A stretch of DNA of 64,000 nt from NCBI RefSeq assembly GCF_023016805.1, contig NZ_JALKCH010000003.1, positions 62,001 through 126,000 on the forward strand, read 5' to 3'. Source of the DNA: Ancylobacter crimeensis (GTDB lineage Bacteria > Pseudomonadota > Alphaproteobacteria > Rhizobiales > Xanthobacteraceae). A program made the position numbers and the translations under genes. Below, piece after piece: positions 38,899-47,385 of this stretch. The notes under the pieces were generated by a model. It did no database searches and was not told the DNA's origin. It worked only from the letters and a program-made list of their open reading frames with translations. Position 1 is the first letter of the stretch; the number at the start of each line of letters is the position of its first letter.

Positions 38899-39792
38899 AT
38901 GGGCGGGCCCGACATGACCGACGACGCCGGGGCCAGGGAAGCGAGCGGGCCGCCCCCTCGCGCACGGGACGCCACCGTTCATGTCGGGCTGATCGGCTTC
39001 GGCGCGATCGGTCGCGACCTCAACGCGCGGCTCGCCGCTTCCCGCCCCGGACCTCTTGCGGGCCCGGCCATCCGCCAGACCGTGCTGCTGCGCCGCCACG
39101 GCGCGGACGACGCCCCGCCCGAGGGCCTCGCCGCCGGCACGGAGGTCGTGCACGACCTCGATGCGTTGCTCGACGCCCACCCGCACGTCGTCGTCGAGGC
39201 CGCCGGGCAGGCCGCGATCCGCGAGATGGGCCCGGCCCTGCTCGAAGCGGGCATCGACCTCGTCGCCGCCTCCTCCGGTGCGTTGGGCGACGATGCGCTG
39301 CTGGCGCGCCTGCTCGCCGCCGCCAAACGCGGCAAGGCGCGGCTGATCGTGCCGTCCGGCGCACTGGGCGGGCTCGATTATCTCGCGGCATTGCGGGAGG
39401 AGCCCAGGGCCCGCGCGGTCTACACCTCGCGCAAGCCGCCCTCGGCCTGGGTCGCGGAACTCGCCGCGCTCGGTCACGATGCCGGCATGCTGTCCGGGAC
39501 GGTGACGCTCTTCGAGGGCAGCGCGGCGGAGGCGGCGCGGCTTTATCCGCGCAACCTCAATGCCGGGCTCACCCTCGCCCTCGCCTTCGGGGCGGAGCGA
39601 TTGACGGTGCGGGTCGTCGCCGACCCCGCGGTCGAACACAACACCCACGAGATCGAGGTCGAGAGCCCGCTCGGTGCCGCCTCGATGCGCTTCTCGAACT
39701 GGCCTTCGACGCTCAACCCCAAGACCTCCGCCCTCACCGCCCCCGGTCTGGCGGCAGCGGTCCGGCGGCACATCGCAACGTTCGTCATCTGA
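38899..39792 (+). CDS. Aspartate dehydrogenase-like protein (NadX/DUF108)
   Basis: 297 residues (or 292 from the ATG at 38914). Rossmann motif GLIGFGAIGRDL at about residue 30, VVVEAAGQAAIREMGP, the LIVPSGALGGLDYLAA block, and the C-terminal catalytic-domain HNTHEIEVESPLG with NPKTSALTA. In NadX these form a dehydrogenase for L-aspartate giving iminoaspartate. The gene is not near nadAB; its place in a catabolic operon suggests a different amino acid, for instance reductive amination or deamination of a cluster intermediate. Confidence 0.85.
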   Translation: MGGPDMTDDAGAREASGPPPRARDATVHVGLIGFGAIGRDLNARLAASRPGPLAGPAIRQTVLLRRHGADDAPPEGLAAGTEVVHDLDALLDAHPHVVVEAAGQAAIREMGPALLEAGIDLVAASSGALGDDALLARLLAAAKRGKARLIVPSGALGGLDYLAALREEPRARAVYTSRKPPSAWVAELAALGHDAGMLSGTVTLFEGSAAEAARLYPRNLNAGLTLALAFGAERLTVRVVADPAVEHNTHEIEVESPLGAASMRFSNWPSTLNPKTSALTAPGLAAAVRRHIATFVI

Positions 39793-39808
39793 AGGATCTC
39801 AGGCCCGC

Positions 39809-41035
39809 ATGTCCCGCATCCTCGTCATCGGCGCCGGCATGGTCGGCCTGTCCTGCGCCCGGGCGCTCGCCGCCGAGGGACATGCCGTCACCGTGGTCGA
39901 CCGCGACCCGCCGGGCGACAAGTGCTCGTTCGGCAATGCCGCCGGGCTCGGCGTCACCGAGATCATCCCCGCCGCCGTTCCGGGTCTCGCCCTCAAGGTG
40001 CCCGGCTGGCTGATGGACCCGCTCGGACCGCTCAGCCTGCGTCCCGGCCATCTGCCGAAGCTGGTGCCTTGGCTGTGGCGCTTCCTGCGCTCGGGCACCT
40101 GGCCGGAGGTGGAGCGCATCACCGCCGCGCTCGCCACCCTCTCGGCGCGGGTCTATGAGGATTTCCTGCCGGTGATGGACGAGCTCGGCCTGGCGGGCGA
40201 GGTCCACCGGGTCGGCGCGCTGTGGGTCTACGACACCCGCGCCGGCTTCGAAGCCGATGCCCGCTTCCGCGCGCTGCGCCGCCGCCACGGCATCGTGTGC
40301 GAGGAGATCAGCGGCGCCGAGGCACGGGCGCTGGAGCCGGCGCTCTCGGAAGCGGTGCAATACGCCATGGTGACCCCGCAATGGTCGCATGTCGCGGACC
40401 CGAAGTGCATCGTCGACCGGCTGCGCGAGCATCTCGCAGCGCGCGGCGTCGCGATGGTCGCCGGCGAGGTGCGCGGCATCGAGGGCTCCAGCCTCGCTCT
40501 TGCGGACGGCCGACGCCTGCCCTTCGATACCGCGATCGTCGCCGCCGGCGCGTGGTCCGGCCGGCTCGCCGCCAGCATTGGCGAGCGCGCGCTGATCGAG
40601 AGCGAGCGCGGCTACAACACCACCTTTCCGGCTCCCGGCGTGACGCTTTCGCGCGAGGTGATCTTCGCCGAGCGCGCCTTCGTCGCCACCCCGATCGAGG
40701 CCGGCATCCGTATCGGCGGCGCGGCCGAATTCGCCGGGCTCGACGCGCCGCCGAACTATGCCCGCTCCGACGTGCTGGCCGAGCTCGGCCGCCGCTATCT
40801 GCCGGGGCTGAACATCGCGGGCGGCACCCGCTGGATGGGCCACCGCCCGACCACCGCGGATTCCATGCCCGTCATCGGCCGCTCGGTGAAGCGGCCGGAC
40901 GTCGTCTACGCCTTCGGCCATGGCCACACCGGCCTCACGCTCGGCCCCACCACCGGCCGGCTGGTCGCCGAGATCGTCGGCAACCGGCCGACATCGGTGG
41001 ACATCGCCCCCTTCTCGATCGCCCGCTTCTCCTGA
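39809..41035 (+). CDS. FAD-dependent D-amino acid dehydrogenase/oxidase (DadA-like)
   Basis: 408 residues. FAD dinucleotide motif VIGAGMVGLSCARALAAEGH at the N-terminus, GNAAGLG shortly after, and the C-terminal ATP-like loop FGHGHTGLTLGPTTGRL. It belongs to the DadA branch that oxidises D-amino acids and cis-4-hydroxy-D-proline, passing electrons to the respiratory chain. Directly downstream is a proline-racemase-family epimerase, an arrangement known from hydroxyproline catabolism (LhpB with LhpA). Substrate specificity is inferred from that neighbour. Confidence 0.87.
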   Translation: MSRILVIGAGMVGLSCARALAAEGHAVTVVDRDPPGDKCSFGNAAGLGVTEIIPAAVPGLALKVPGWLMDPLGPLSLRPGHLPKLVPWLWRFLRSGTWPEVERITAALATLSARVYEDFLPVMDELGLAGEVHRVGALWVYDTRAGFEADARFRALRRRHGIVCEEISGAEARALEPALSEAVQYAMVTPQWSHVADPKCIVDRLREHLAARGVAMVAGEVRGIEGSSLALADGRRLPFDTAIVAAGAWSGRLAASIGERALIESERGYNTTFPAPGVTLSREVIFAERAFVATPIEAGIRIGGAAEFAGLDAPPNYARSDVLAELGRRYLPGLNIAGGTRWMGHRPTTADSMPVIGRSVKRPDVVYAFGHGHTGLTLGPTTGRLVAEIVGNRPTSVDIAPFSIARFS

Positions 41036-41048
41036 GGACGCCTTTTCG

Positions 41049-42047
41049 ATGAACCCGCACACCTTTCTCTGCGTCGACGCCCACACCTGCGGCAACCCGG
41101 TGCGCGTGGTCGCCGGCGGCGGCCCGATCCTGCCGAACGTCTCCATGGCCGAGAAGCGGCAGATCTTCCTGTCGCAGCACGACTGGGTCCGCAAGGCGCT
41201 GATGTTCGAGCCGCGCGGCCATGACGTGATGTCCGGCTCGATCCTCTATCCGCCCTCGCGCGAGGATTGCGATCTCGGCGTGCTGTTCATCGAGGTGTCC
41301 GGCTGCCTGCCCATGTGCGGGCACGGCACCATCGGCACCGTCACCGTGGCGCTGGAAGAGGGCTTCGTGGTGCCGAAGACGGAAGGCCGGCTCTCCCTTG
41401 AGGTGCCGGCCGGCAAGGTCGAGGTGGAATACACCCGCAACGGCCGCTTCGTGGATCAGGTGCGGCTCTACAACATCCCGTCCTATCTGCACGCCGAGGG
41501 CGTGAAGGTGGACGTGCCGGGCATCGGCGAACTCACCGTGGATGTCTCCTATGGCGGCAATTACTACGCCATCGTCGAGCCGCAGGCGAACTTCGCCGGC
41601 CTCGATTCCCTCAGCGCCGACGACATCCTGCGCCTCAGCCCCGCCGTGCGCGCCGCGGTGCAGGAGGCGGTGAAGCCGGTGCACCCGGAGGATCCGCGCA
41701 TCAACGGCGTCAGCCATGTGATGTGGGCGGACGGGCCGAAGCACCCCGAAGCCCACGCCCGCAATGCGGTGTTCTACGGCGCCAAGGCCATCGACCGCTC
41801 GCCCTGCGGTACCGGCACCTCCGCCCGCATGGCCCAGCGCGTCGCCAAGGGGCTTTTGAAGGGCGGCGAGGAGTTCGTGCATGAAAGCATCATCGGCACG
41901 CTGTTCCACGGCCGGGTGGAGAGCGCGGCGGAGGTCGGCGGACGCCCGGCGATCCGTCCCAGCATCGGCGGCTGGGCCCGCATCTACGGCCACAACACCA
42001 TCACCGTGGACGAGCGCGACCCGCTCGCCTTCGGCTTCCAGCTCTGA
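41049..42047 (+). CDS. Proline racemase superfamily, Cys/Cys type (4-hydroxyproline 2-epimerase-like)
   Basis: 332 residues. Both catalytic thiols are present: Cys90 in GCLPMCGHGTIG and Cys253 in DRSPCGTGTSARM. The Cys-Cys pair marks racemases and epimerases rather than dehydratases; together with the preceding DadA-like gene it suggests inversion at C2 of a proline derivative or related amino acid. The N-terminal CVDAHTCGNPVRVV is standard for the family. It starts 13 bases after the dehydrogenase gene. Confidence 0.88.
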   Translation: MNPHTFLCVDAHTCGNPVRVVAGGGPILPNVSMAEKRQIFLSQHDWVRKALMFEPRGHDVMSGSILYPPSREDCDLGVLFIEVSGCLPMCGHGTIGTVTVALEEGFVVPKTEGRLSLEVPAGKVEVEYTRNGRFVDQVRLYNIPSYLHAEGVKVDVPGIGELTVDVSYGGNYYAIVEPQANFAGLDSLSADDILRLSPAVRAAVQEAVKPVHPEDPRINGVSHVMWADGPKHPEAHARNAVFYGAKAIDRSPCGTGTSARMAQRVAKGLLKGGEEFVHESIIGTLFHGRVESAAEVGGRPAIRPSIGGWARIYGHNTITVDERDPLAFGFQL

Positions 42048-42056
42048 GGCGCCGCG

Positions 42057-42371
42057 ATGATCCTCGAAGAGCGCGACTACCACATCGTGCCCGGCCGGAT
42101 GGGCGATTTCCTGAAGGCCTATGAGACGCTGGGGCTGGACATCCAGAAGCGGTTCCTCGGCACCTTCATCGGCCACTTCGTCACCGAGATCGGCGAGCTC
42201 AACCATGTGGTGGCGCTGTGGCGCTATGAGAGCATGGCCGAGCGCGAGGCGAAGCGGAAGGACATGATGGCCCATGCGCCGTGGCAGGACTACCTCGCCG
42301 CGATCAAGGGCATGATCCAGAGCCAGCAGACCCGCATCCTCGCCCCCACCGCGCTGTCTCCAATGAAGTGA
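42057..42371 (+). CDS. NIPSNAP-family protein
   Basis: 104 residues forming one ferredoxin-like alpha/beta unit: LEERDYHIVPGRMGDFLKAY, the LNHVVALWRYESMAERE centre and a C-terminal WQDYLAAIKGM helix. Bacterial NIPSNAP proteins usually accompany catabolic operons without a defined activity. It is 9 bases after the epimerase and is the last gene before a repeat-bearing gap of 415 bases. Confidence 0.88.
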   Translation: MILEERDYHIVPGRMGDFLKAYETLGLDIQKRFLGTFIGHFVTEIGELNHVVALWRYESMAEREAKRKDMMAHAPWQDYLAAIKGMIQSQQTRILAPTALSPMK

Positions 42372-42786
42372 GGCGGCGCGATGGGCTGGGAAGCGGATGG
42401 CGTGAGGACGGACGGGCGCTGCGACGGCAATGGCGAGCGCATCGCGACGGTGCTGCTGTCCGTTCCGGGGCTTCGTCCGATGGCGGCGGCTCGACCCGTC
42501 CCGGAGCGTTCCCTCATGGCGGCCCCAGCCCCCTCACCCCAGCCCTCTCCCTTACGGGGAGAGGGAGCAAGGCAGGCAGCGGGGACGGCCGGAACGGGAA
42601 AGCCCGCGTTCCCTCTCATCACGGCGCCGTCCGTCAAAGCGCGGCGGCCCCCTCTCCCTCAGCGGGAGAGGGTTGAGGTGAGGGGCTGCGCGGGCGCGAA
42701 ACAGCAAGCCGCCCTCCCCGCATTTCGCTACGCCGAACCCGCTCCCGATCGCGTACCGTGCCGGCATTGAACGGGAGCCCTCGCCC
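42372..42786. other. Intra-cluster gap with REP-like hairpins
   Basis: No gene. It contains two copies of a hairpin repeat (42530-42565 and 42650-42686) in opposite orientation and probably an attenuating or mRNA-stabilising element, since genes on both sides have the same direction and belong together by function. The mutase gene may have its own promoter here. Confidence 0.6.
42530..42686. repeat. Inverted pair of REP-like CCCTCTCCC/GGGAGAGGG hairpins
   Basis: Copy 1 has CCCTCTCCC (42543-42551) and GGGAGAGGG (42557-42565) with a CCCCTCACCCCAG flank on the left. Copy 2 has the same stem (42650-42658 and 42664-42672) with TTGAGGTGAGGGG on the right, the inverse of the first flank. The pair forms a BIME-like unit of a type dispersed in alphaproteobacterial intergenic DNA. 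Confidence 0.75.
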
Positions 42787-44604
42787 ATGACGCTTGCTGC
42801 ATCGCCCCTCTCCGCCGCGCCCCTCGCCCTGCCCCGCCGCGACCAGCTCGTGCCGCCGCAGCTGCGTCCCGGCCGCGACCTGCTTGCCGACGGCACGGCG
42901 CTGGCGCGGGATTGGCAGGTGGGCCGCAACGTCTTCCTCGATGCGCAGAACGTCGCCAGCGAGGCCGACTACAAGCGCCGCGAGGCGGCGGCCGGGCGCA
43001 TCATGCAGCACGCCCATATCGGCTTCCGCTCGGTGGAGCGCACCATCGGCGCCATCGCCGAGCTGCACGCCACCTGCGCCCGGCGCGGCGTTACGGTGGA
43101 CCGCTTCGGCATCACGCTCGACTGGTCGATGGGCTACCCGCCGGACGAGCGGCGCAAGCGCGCGCGCGGCACCGGCATCGTGCTGACGGGGCCGGAGGAT
43201 TTCGCCCGCATCACCAATGCCGCCCCGGCCGCCGCCCATTTCGGCGACTTCATGATGGGCCTGCCCGGTGCGCTGGAGAATGTGAAGGGCGCGCTGGCGG
43301 CGGGCGCCACAGCGCTCGGCAATCTCGGCCAGTATTTCACCTTCCGCCTGCCGGACTGGGACGACGACGTCGCCACCACCCATGCCACCGTCACCGCGCT
43401 CGGCCTCATCGCCGCCCAGCCGGTCGAGGTGCTGGTACATTCCAATCTCGACGACGGCTTCGCCGGCCTCTTCGCCGACATGAGTTCCGCGCTCGGCATG
43501 GTGCTGATCGAAAAATACATCGTCGAGGACCTGATCGGCGCGCGGGCCTCGCACTGCTTCGGCCACCACTTCACCGCGCCGCTGGTGCGCCTCGCCTTTC
43601 ATCAGGCACTGGCCAGCGTGTCGGATGCGCCCGGCACCATGATCTTCGGCAATACGGTGAGCTACAAGAGCGTGCCGGCCGGCAATTTCGCCAGCCTCGC
43701 CTCCTATCTGCAGGCCGACATCTGGGCGTTGACCCGCACCCATACCGGCCATGCGATCAACCCGGTGCCCGTCACCGAGAACGAACGCATCCCCGACATC
43801 GACGAGATCCTCGACGCCCAGACCTTCGCCACCCGCCTCGCCGGGCACGCGAGGGAGTCCGCCGGGCTGATCGACTACGCCCAGGTGGACGCGCTGGCGG
43901 AACGGCTCGTCGAGGGCGGCCGCCGCTTTGCCGCGCGCACGCTGGAAGGGCTCGCGGAGATCGGCATCGACACCCGTGATCCCGCCCAGCTCATGCTCGC
44001 CCTGCGCCGCATCGGTCCGCGCCGCATCGAGGCCGCCTTCGGCGCCGGCACGCCCGATGCCTCCGCTTGGGGCGGGCGGCGCGCCGTCGCGCTCGCCGAA
44101 TGGGTGGAGGAACTGGAACACGACGCCCTCGGCTGGGCCGGCAGCGTGCCCGCCCCGGACGCGGCGCGGCTGAGGGCCCGCCCGCCGAAGGCCCGCCCTC
44201 TCAAGGCCATCGTCGGCTCCAGCGACGTGCATGAGCACGGCAAGAACCTGGTGGAGCGCACGCTGCAGCATCTTGGCGTCGAGACCATCGACGCCGGCGC
44301 CTCGGTGGATGCCGACGACCTCGCAAGCGCAGCCGTCGCGGCGGGCGCGGATGTGATCGCCATCTCCACCTATAACGGCATCGCCCTCACCTATGCGCGC
44401 GAGGTGAAGGCGGCGCTCGCCCGCCTCGGCGCCGCGATCCCGGTGTGCATCGGCGGCCGGCTGAACCAGATCCCGGACGATTCCAATTCCGGCCTGCCGG
44501 TCGATGTCACCGCCGACATCGCCGCCCTCGGCGTCACGCCCTGCACGACGCCGACCGACCTCGCCACCCTTCTCGCCACCCTGACCTTTGAGGAAACACC
44601 ATGA
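42787..44604 (+). CDS. Single-chain cobalamin-dependent mutase-like protein (glutamate-mutase-like)
   Basis: 605 residues. The C-terminal 140 form a B12-binding domain aligned by eye with glutamate mutase S: the D-x-H-x-x-G motif DVHEHG (Asp480, His482, Gly485) for base-off/His-on binding, AISTYNG in place of the S-S-L-Y-G loop, and PVCIGGRL for the GG motif. The first 450 residues look like a barrel of the mutase E type, with LDWSMGYPPDERRKRARGTG, LGNLGQYFTF and TRTHTGHAINPVPVTENERI comparable to the KTPHEAIGIPT region. Natural glutamate mutase has separate E and S chains; here both would be fused. It should rearrange an amino-acid carbon skeleton or migrate an amino group. The stop overlaps the next ATG. 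Confidence 0.72.
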   Translation: MTLAASPLSAAPLALPRRDQLVPPQLRPGRDLLADGTALARDWQVGRNVFLDAQNVASEADYKRREAAAGRIMQHAHIGFRSVERTIGAIAELHATCARRGVTVDRFGITLDWSMGYPPDERRKRARGTGIVLTGPEDFARITNAAPAAAHFGDFMMGLPGALENVKGALAAGATALGNLGQYFTFRLPDWDDDVATTHATVTALGLIAAQPVEVLVHSNLDDGFAGLFADMSSALGMVLIEKYIVEDLIGARASHCFGHHFTAPLVRLAFHQALASVSDAPGTMIFGNTVSYKSVPAGNFASLASYLQADIWALTRTHTGHAINPVPVTENERIPDIDEILDAQTFATRLAGHARESAGLIDYAQVDALAERLVEGGRRFAARTLEGLAEIGIDTRDPAQLMLALRRIGPRRIEAAFGAGTPDASAWGGRRAVALAEWVEELEHDALGWAGSVPAPDAARLRARPPKARPLKAIVGSSDVHEHGKNLVERTLQHLGVETIDAGASVDADDLASAAVAAGADVIAISTYNGIALTYAREVKAALARLGAAIPVCIGGRLNQIPDDSNSGLPVDVTADIAALGVTPCTTPTDLATLLATLTFEETP

Positions 44605-45521
44605 CCGCGACCCGCTGGACCGGGGTATTCCCCGCCGTCACCACCAAGCTCAAGCAGGATGAGAGCCTCGATCTGGCTGCCACGCAGGCCAGCATCGACC
44701 GGCTGATCCAGAACGGCGTCTCCGGCGTGATCGTGCTGCCGATGCTGGGCGAGAACGCCTCGCTCACCGCCGCCGAGCGCGAGCAGGTGATCCTCGCCGC
44801 GAAGGAAGCCGTCGCCGGCCGGGTGCCGCTGCTCTCCGGCCTCGCCCATGTCGCGATGCAGGACGCCCTCGGCTCGGCCCGCCACTATGAGAAGCTCGGC
44901 GCGCAGGGTCTGATGGCCTTCCCGTCCATCGCCTACAAGACCGACCCGCGCGAGACCGCGCAGTGGTACCGCACCCTCGGCACCGAATGCGGTCTGCCGA
45001 TCATGATCTACAACAACCCGATTGCCTATGGCGTCGACGTGACCCCCGCCATCCTGAACGAGCTGGCGGATGTGAAGAACATCGTCTGCGTGAAGGAAGA
45101 GACCGGCGACATCCGCCGCGTGACCGACATTTACAATGCATGCGGCGACCGCTTCTCCGTGTTCTGCGGCGTCGACGACCTGCTGCTGGAGAGCGTCGCC
45201 CTCGGCGTCACCGGCTGGGTTTCGGGCATGACCAATGCCTTCGTCTCCGAATGCGTCGAGCTCTACACGCTCTGCCAGGCCGGCAAATTCGCCGAGGCCC
45301 GCGCGCTCTACCGCATCCTCACCCCGGCCTTCCATCTGGATACCGACGTGAAGCTCGTGCAGTACATCAAGCTCGCCGAGCAGGTCGTGTATGGCGCGCC
45401 GGAATGGACCCGCTCGCCGCGCCTGCCGCTGGTCGGCGAGGAGCGCGCCCGCGTGCTCGGCGTGCTGGAAGCGACGGTCGCCGCCCTCAAGGCCCGCCCC
45501 GCCGCCCGCTCCGCCGCCTGA
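44601..45521 (+). CDS. DapA/NAL-family lyase or deaminase
   Basis: 306 residues, a TIM-barrel class I aldolase-like enzyme. The Schiff-base lysine is Lys165 (CVKEET) and the catalytic tyrosine Tyr137 (MIYNNP). The usual GTT(G/S)E loop reads LGENASLT, so substrate recognition differs from true dihydrodipicolinate synthase. The family includes the pyrroline-hydroxycarboxylate deaminase of hydroxyproline catabolism, which would fit next to the epimerase and D-dehydrogenase genes. It shares an ATGA overlap with the mutase gene, implying coupled expression. Confidence 0.88.
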   Translation: MTATRWTGVFPAVTTKLKQDESLDLAATQASIDRLIQNGVSGVIVLPMLGENASLTAAEREQVILAAKEAVAGRVPLLSGLAHVAMQDALGSARHYEKLGAQGLMAFPSIAYKTDPRETAQWYRTLGTECGLPIMIYNNPIAYGVDVTPAILNELADVKNIVCVKEETGDIRRVTDIYNACGDRFSVFCGVDDLLLESVALGVTGWVSGMTNAFVSECVELYTLCQAGKFAEARALYRILTPAFHLDTDVKLVQYIKLAEQVVYGAPEWTRSPRLPLVGEERARVLGVLEATVAALKARPAARSAA

Positions 45522-45539
45522 GCCGACAGGAACAGCCCA

Positions 45540-46598
45540 ATGCGTTTCAGCCGCATGATCACCGTCGTCGGCGCCCATGCGGCCGGCGAACTGAACGAGG
45601 TCATCACCGGGGGCGTCCGCGACGTCCCCGGCAAGACCATGTTCGAGAAGATGCAATATGTGCAGGCGCACCAGGACGAGCTGCGCCAGTTCCTGCTGAA
45701 CGAGCCGCGTGGGCGCGTGAGCCAGTGCGTCAATCTCGTGCTGCCGCCGACCACGCCCGAAGCCGATGCCGGCTTCGTCATCATCGAGTCGGACTATTAC
45801 GTGCCGATGAGCGGCACCAACACCATCTGCACGGTCACCGCGCTGCTTGAAACCGGCATGATCCCCATGCAGGAGCCGGTCACCGAGCTGACGATGGAGG
45901 CCCCCGCCGGCCTCGTGAAGGTGCGCGCGGAATGCCGCGACGGCAAATGCGTGGCCGTCACCTTCGACAATGGCGCCGCCTTCCCCTTCGCGCTCGACCG
46001 CGAAATCGACGTGCCGGGGCTGGGCCGCATCACCGTCGATGTCGCCTATGGCGGCATGATCTACGTGATCGTCGACGCCGCGGCGCTCGGCTACCACCTC
46101 GACCTCAAGGAGGCCGCCGAACTGGTCGAGGTCGGCGAGCGGATCAAGCTGGCGGCGGCCGAGCAGATTCCCGCGGTGCATCCCGAGAATCCCGACATCC
46201 ACACCATCAACCAGACCCTGTTCGCCGGCCCGCTGGAGCGCAGCGAGCGCGGCCTCACCTCGAAGAACACGGTGATCGTCTCGCCCGGCCGGCACGACCG
46301 CTCGCCTTGCGGCACCGGCACCTGCGCCCGTATGGCCGCGCTCCACGCCAAGGGGCTGCTGGGGCTGGACGAGCCCTTCATCCACCGTTCGCTGATCGGC
46401 ACCGAATTCATCGGCCGGCTGCGCGGCACGGCGCAGGTGGACGGCCCGAACGGGGTCGCCGGCGTGCTGCCGACCATCACCGGCCCGGCGTGGATCACCG
46501 CCTTCCACCAATATGTGCTGGACCCCACCGACCCCTTCCCGCGCGGCTATCGCCTCGGCGACACCTGGCCGGGCTACACGGGCGAGCAGCCGATCTGA
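45540..46598 (+). CDS. Proline racemase superfamily, Ser/Cys type
   Basis: 352 residues. The first catalytic position is Ser91 (VPMSGTNTICTV) and the second Cys257 (DRSPCGTGTCARM). This differs from the Cys/Cys paralogue at 41049 and from the Cys/Thr trans-3-hydroxyproline dehydratases. Ser/Cys members of the family have been reported to act on hydroxyprolines as epimerases or dehydratases, so a dehydration or inversion step is likely, but the substrate is open. It closes the plus arm; about 790 bases of gene-free DNA follow. Confidence 0.87.
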   Translation: MRFSRMITVVGAHAAGELNEVITGGVRDVPGKTMFEKMQYVQAHQDELRQFLLNEPRGRVSQCVNLVLPPTTPEADAGFVIIESDYYVPMSGTNTICTVTALLETGMIPMQEPVTELTMEAPAGLVKVRAECRDGKCVAVTFDNGAAFPFALDREIDVPGLGRITVDVAYGGMIYVIVDAAALGYHLDLKEAAELVEVGERIKLAAAEQIPAVHPENPDIHTINQTLFAGPLERSERGLTSKNTVIVSPGRHDRSPCGTGTCARMAALHAKGLLGLDEPFIHRSLIGTEFIGRLRGTAQVDGPNGVAGVLPTITGPAWITAFHQYVLDPTDPFPRGYRLGDTWPGYTGEQPI

Positions 46599-46775
46599 GG
46601 GCAGCGGAGAGCCGTCCTCGATTGCCGCCTGCGGCCGGCACCCGTCCGGTCGAAGGCGGGGATGACCCGGACGAACCGGCCACGGCTGGACAGCGGGAAT
46701 GATGCGTCGGCCCGGGAGCCGGGATCAGCAACGTCTCGCGCCTGCGTCAGCCCGTCCGGAGACGCGGCTGGGTGC

Positions 46776-47035
46776 CGGGATCGTCCGCGATCTCCACAAA
46801 CGACCCGCCCCGCCGGGAAGCCTCGGAAGAAGGTTGACCGGCAAGGCGCGATTCCGGATCGGCCTTCGGCCCGTCCGGGATGATGGAGATCATAGGGGGA
46901 GATGGCGCGGCGGGAGCAACGGCGGTGGGCGTCGGCCGGCGCAGACGCCCGGCTCGCGGTTCCACGTCACCGGCGCCGCTCCGCCTTGCATCGTTCCGGC
47001 CGCAGGCGCAGGAGCCCGGGATCGTCCGCGATCTC
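46776..47035. repeat. Two copies of a dispersed intergenic repeat
   Basis: The 19-base core CGGGATCGTCCGCGATCTC is exact in both copies (46776-46794, 47017-47035), 241 bp apart. Downstream each has a related GGAAG..CGGATCG..CCTT..GATGA pattern. The tail resembles that of the palindromic element near 15930. Confidence 0.6.
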
Positions 47036-47251
47036 GGGGCTCAGGCCTCCATCTCGGCAGGAAGCCGACCGGGCGACGAAGGATCCCGGATCGACCTTAG
47101 GTCATCCGTGATGACGTGGACCGCAGCGGGAACCGTCATGTGGCAAAGGGGCGACAGCGGCTCGCCGCCGGCCGGTGGCCCGCGTGATGCGCGACGGCAT
47201 CTCTCCCCGCCGGGCAGGGTCTCGGCGCAACGGCGGGTGATCGACCCGCAC

Positions 47252-47297
47252 CTTCTCACTTCGCTCCTGCACAGCTTCTCACTTCGCTTCTGCACCG
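47252..47297. repeat. 23-bp tandem direct repeat
   Basis: CTTCTCACTTCGC starts at 47252 and again at 47275, each followed by a C/T pair and CTGCAC. Two units with two mismatches or fewer; probably replication slippage. Confidence 0.7.
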
Positions 47298-47385
47298 CGC
47301 CCACTCGTCCCGCCGCACGGCACCTCGCCCTTGCCCCGATCCGCCCCCAACCCACTCGTCACCGCCCGCCCTACAGGATCCTTCC

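Larger units (their letters stand above)
46599..47385. other. Long gene-free region with degenerate repeats
   Basis: About 790 bases. CGGGATCGTCCGCGATCTC occurs perfectly at 46776-46794 and 47017-47035, each followed by a degenerate stretch ending in CGGATCG-A/G-CCTT and GATGA-type tails. A 23-bp tandem duplication built on CTTCTCACTTCGC lies at 47252-47297. No frame has gene-like codon use. It appears to be an accumulation site for intergenic repeats. Confidence 0.6.

Noticed and set aside
44391-46511. Long minus-strand frame across the DapA-like and Ser/Cys racemase genes
   Set aside because: Antisense of two certain genes with complete catalytic motifs.
46599-47385. CRISPR array
   Set aside because: Repeats are only two or so copies, with uneven spacing and degenerate flanks, and no cas genes are present.
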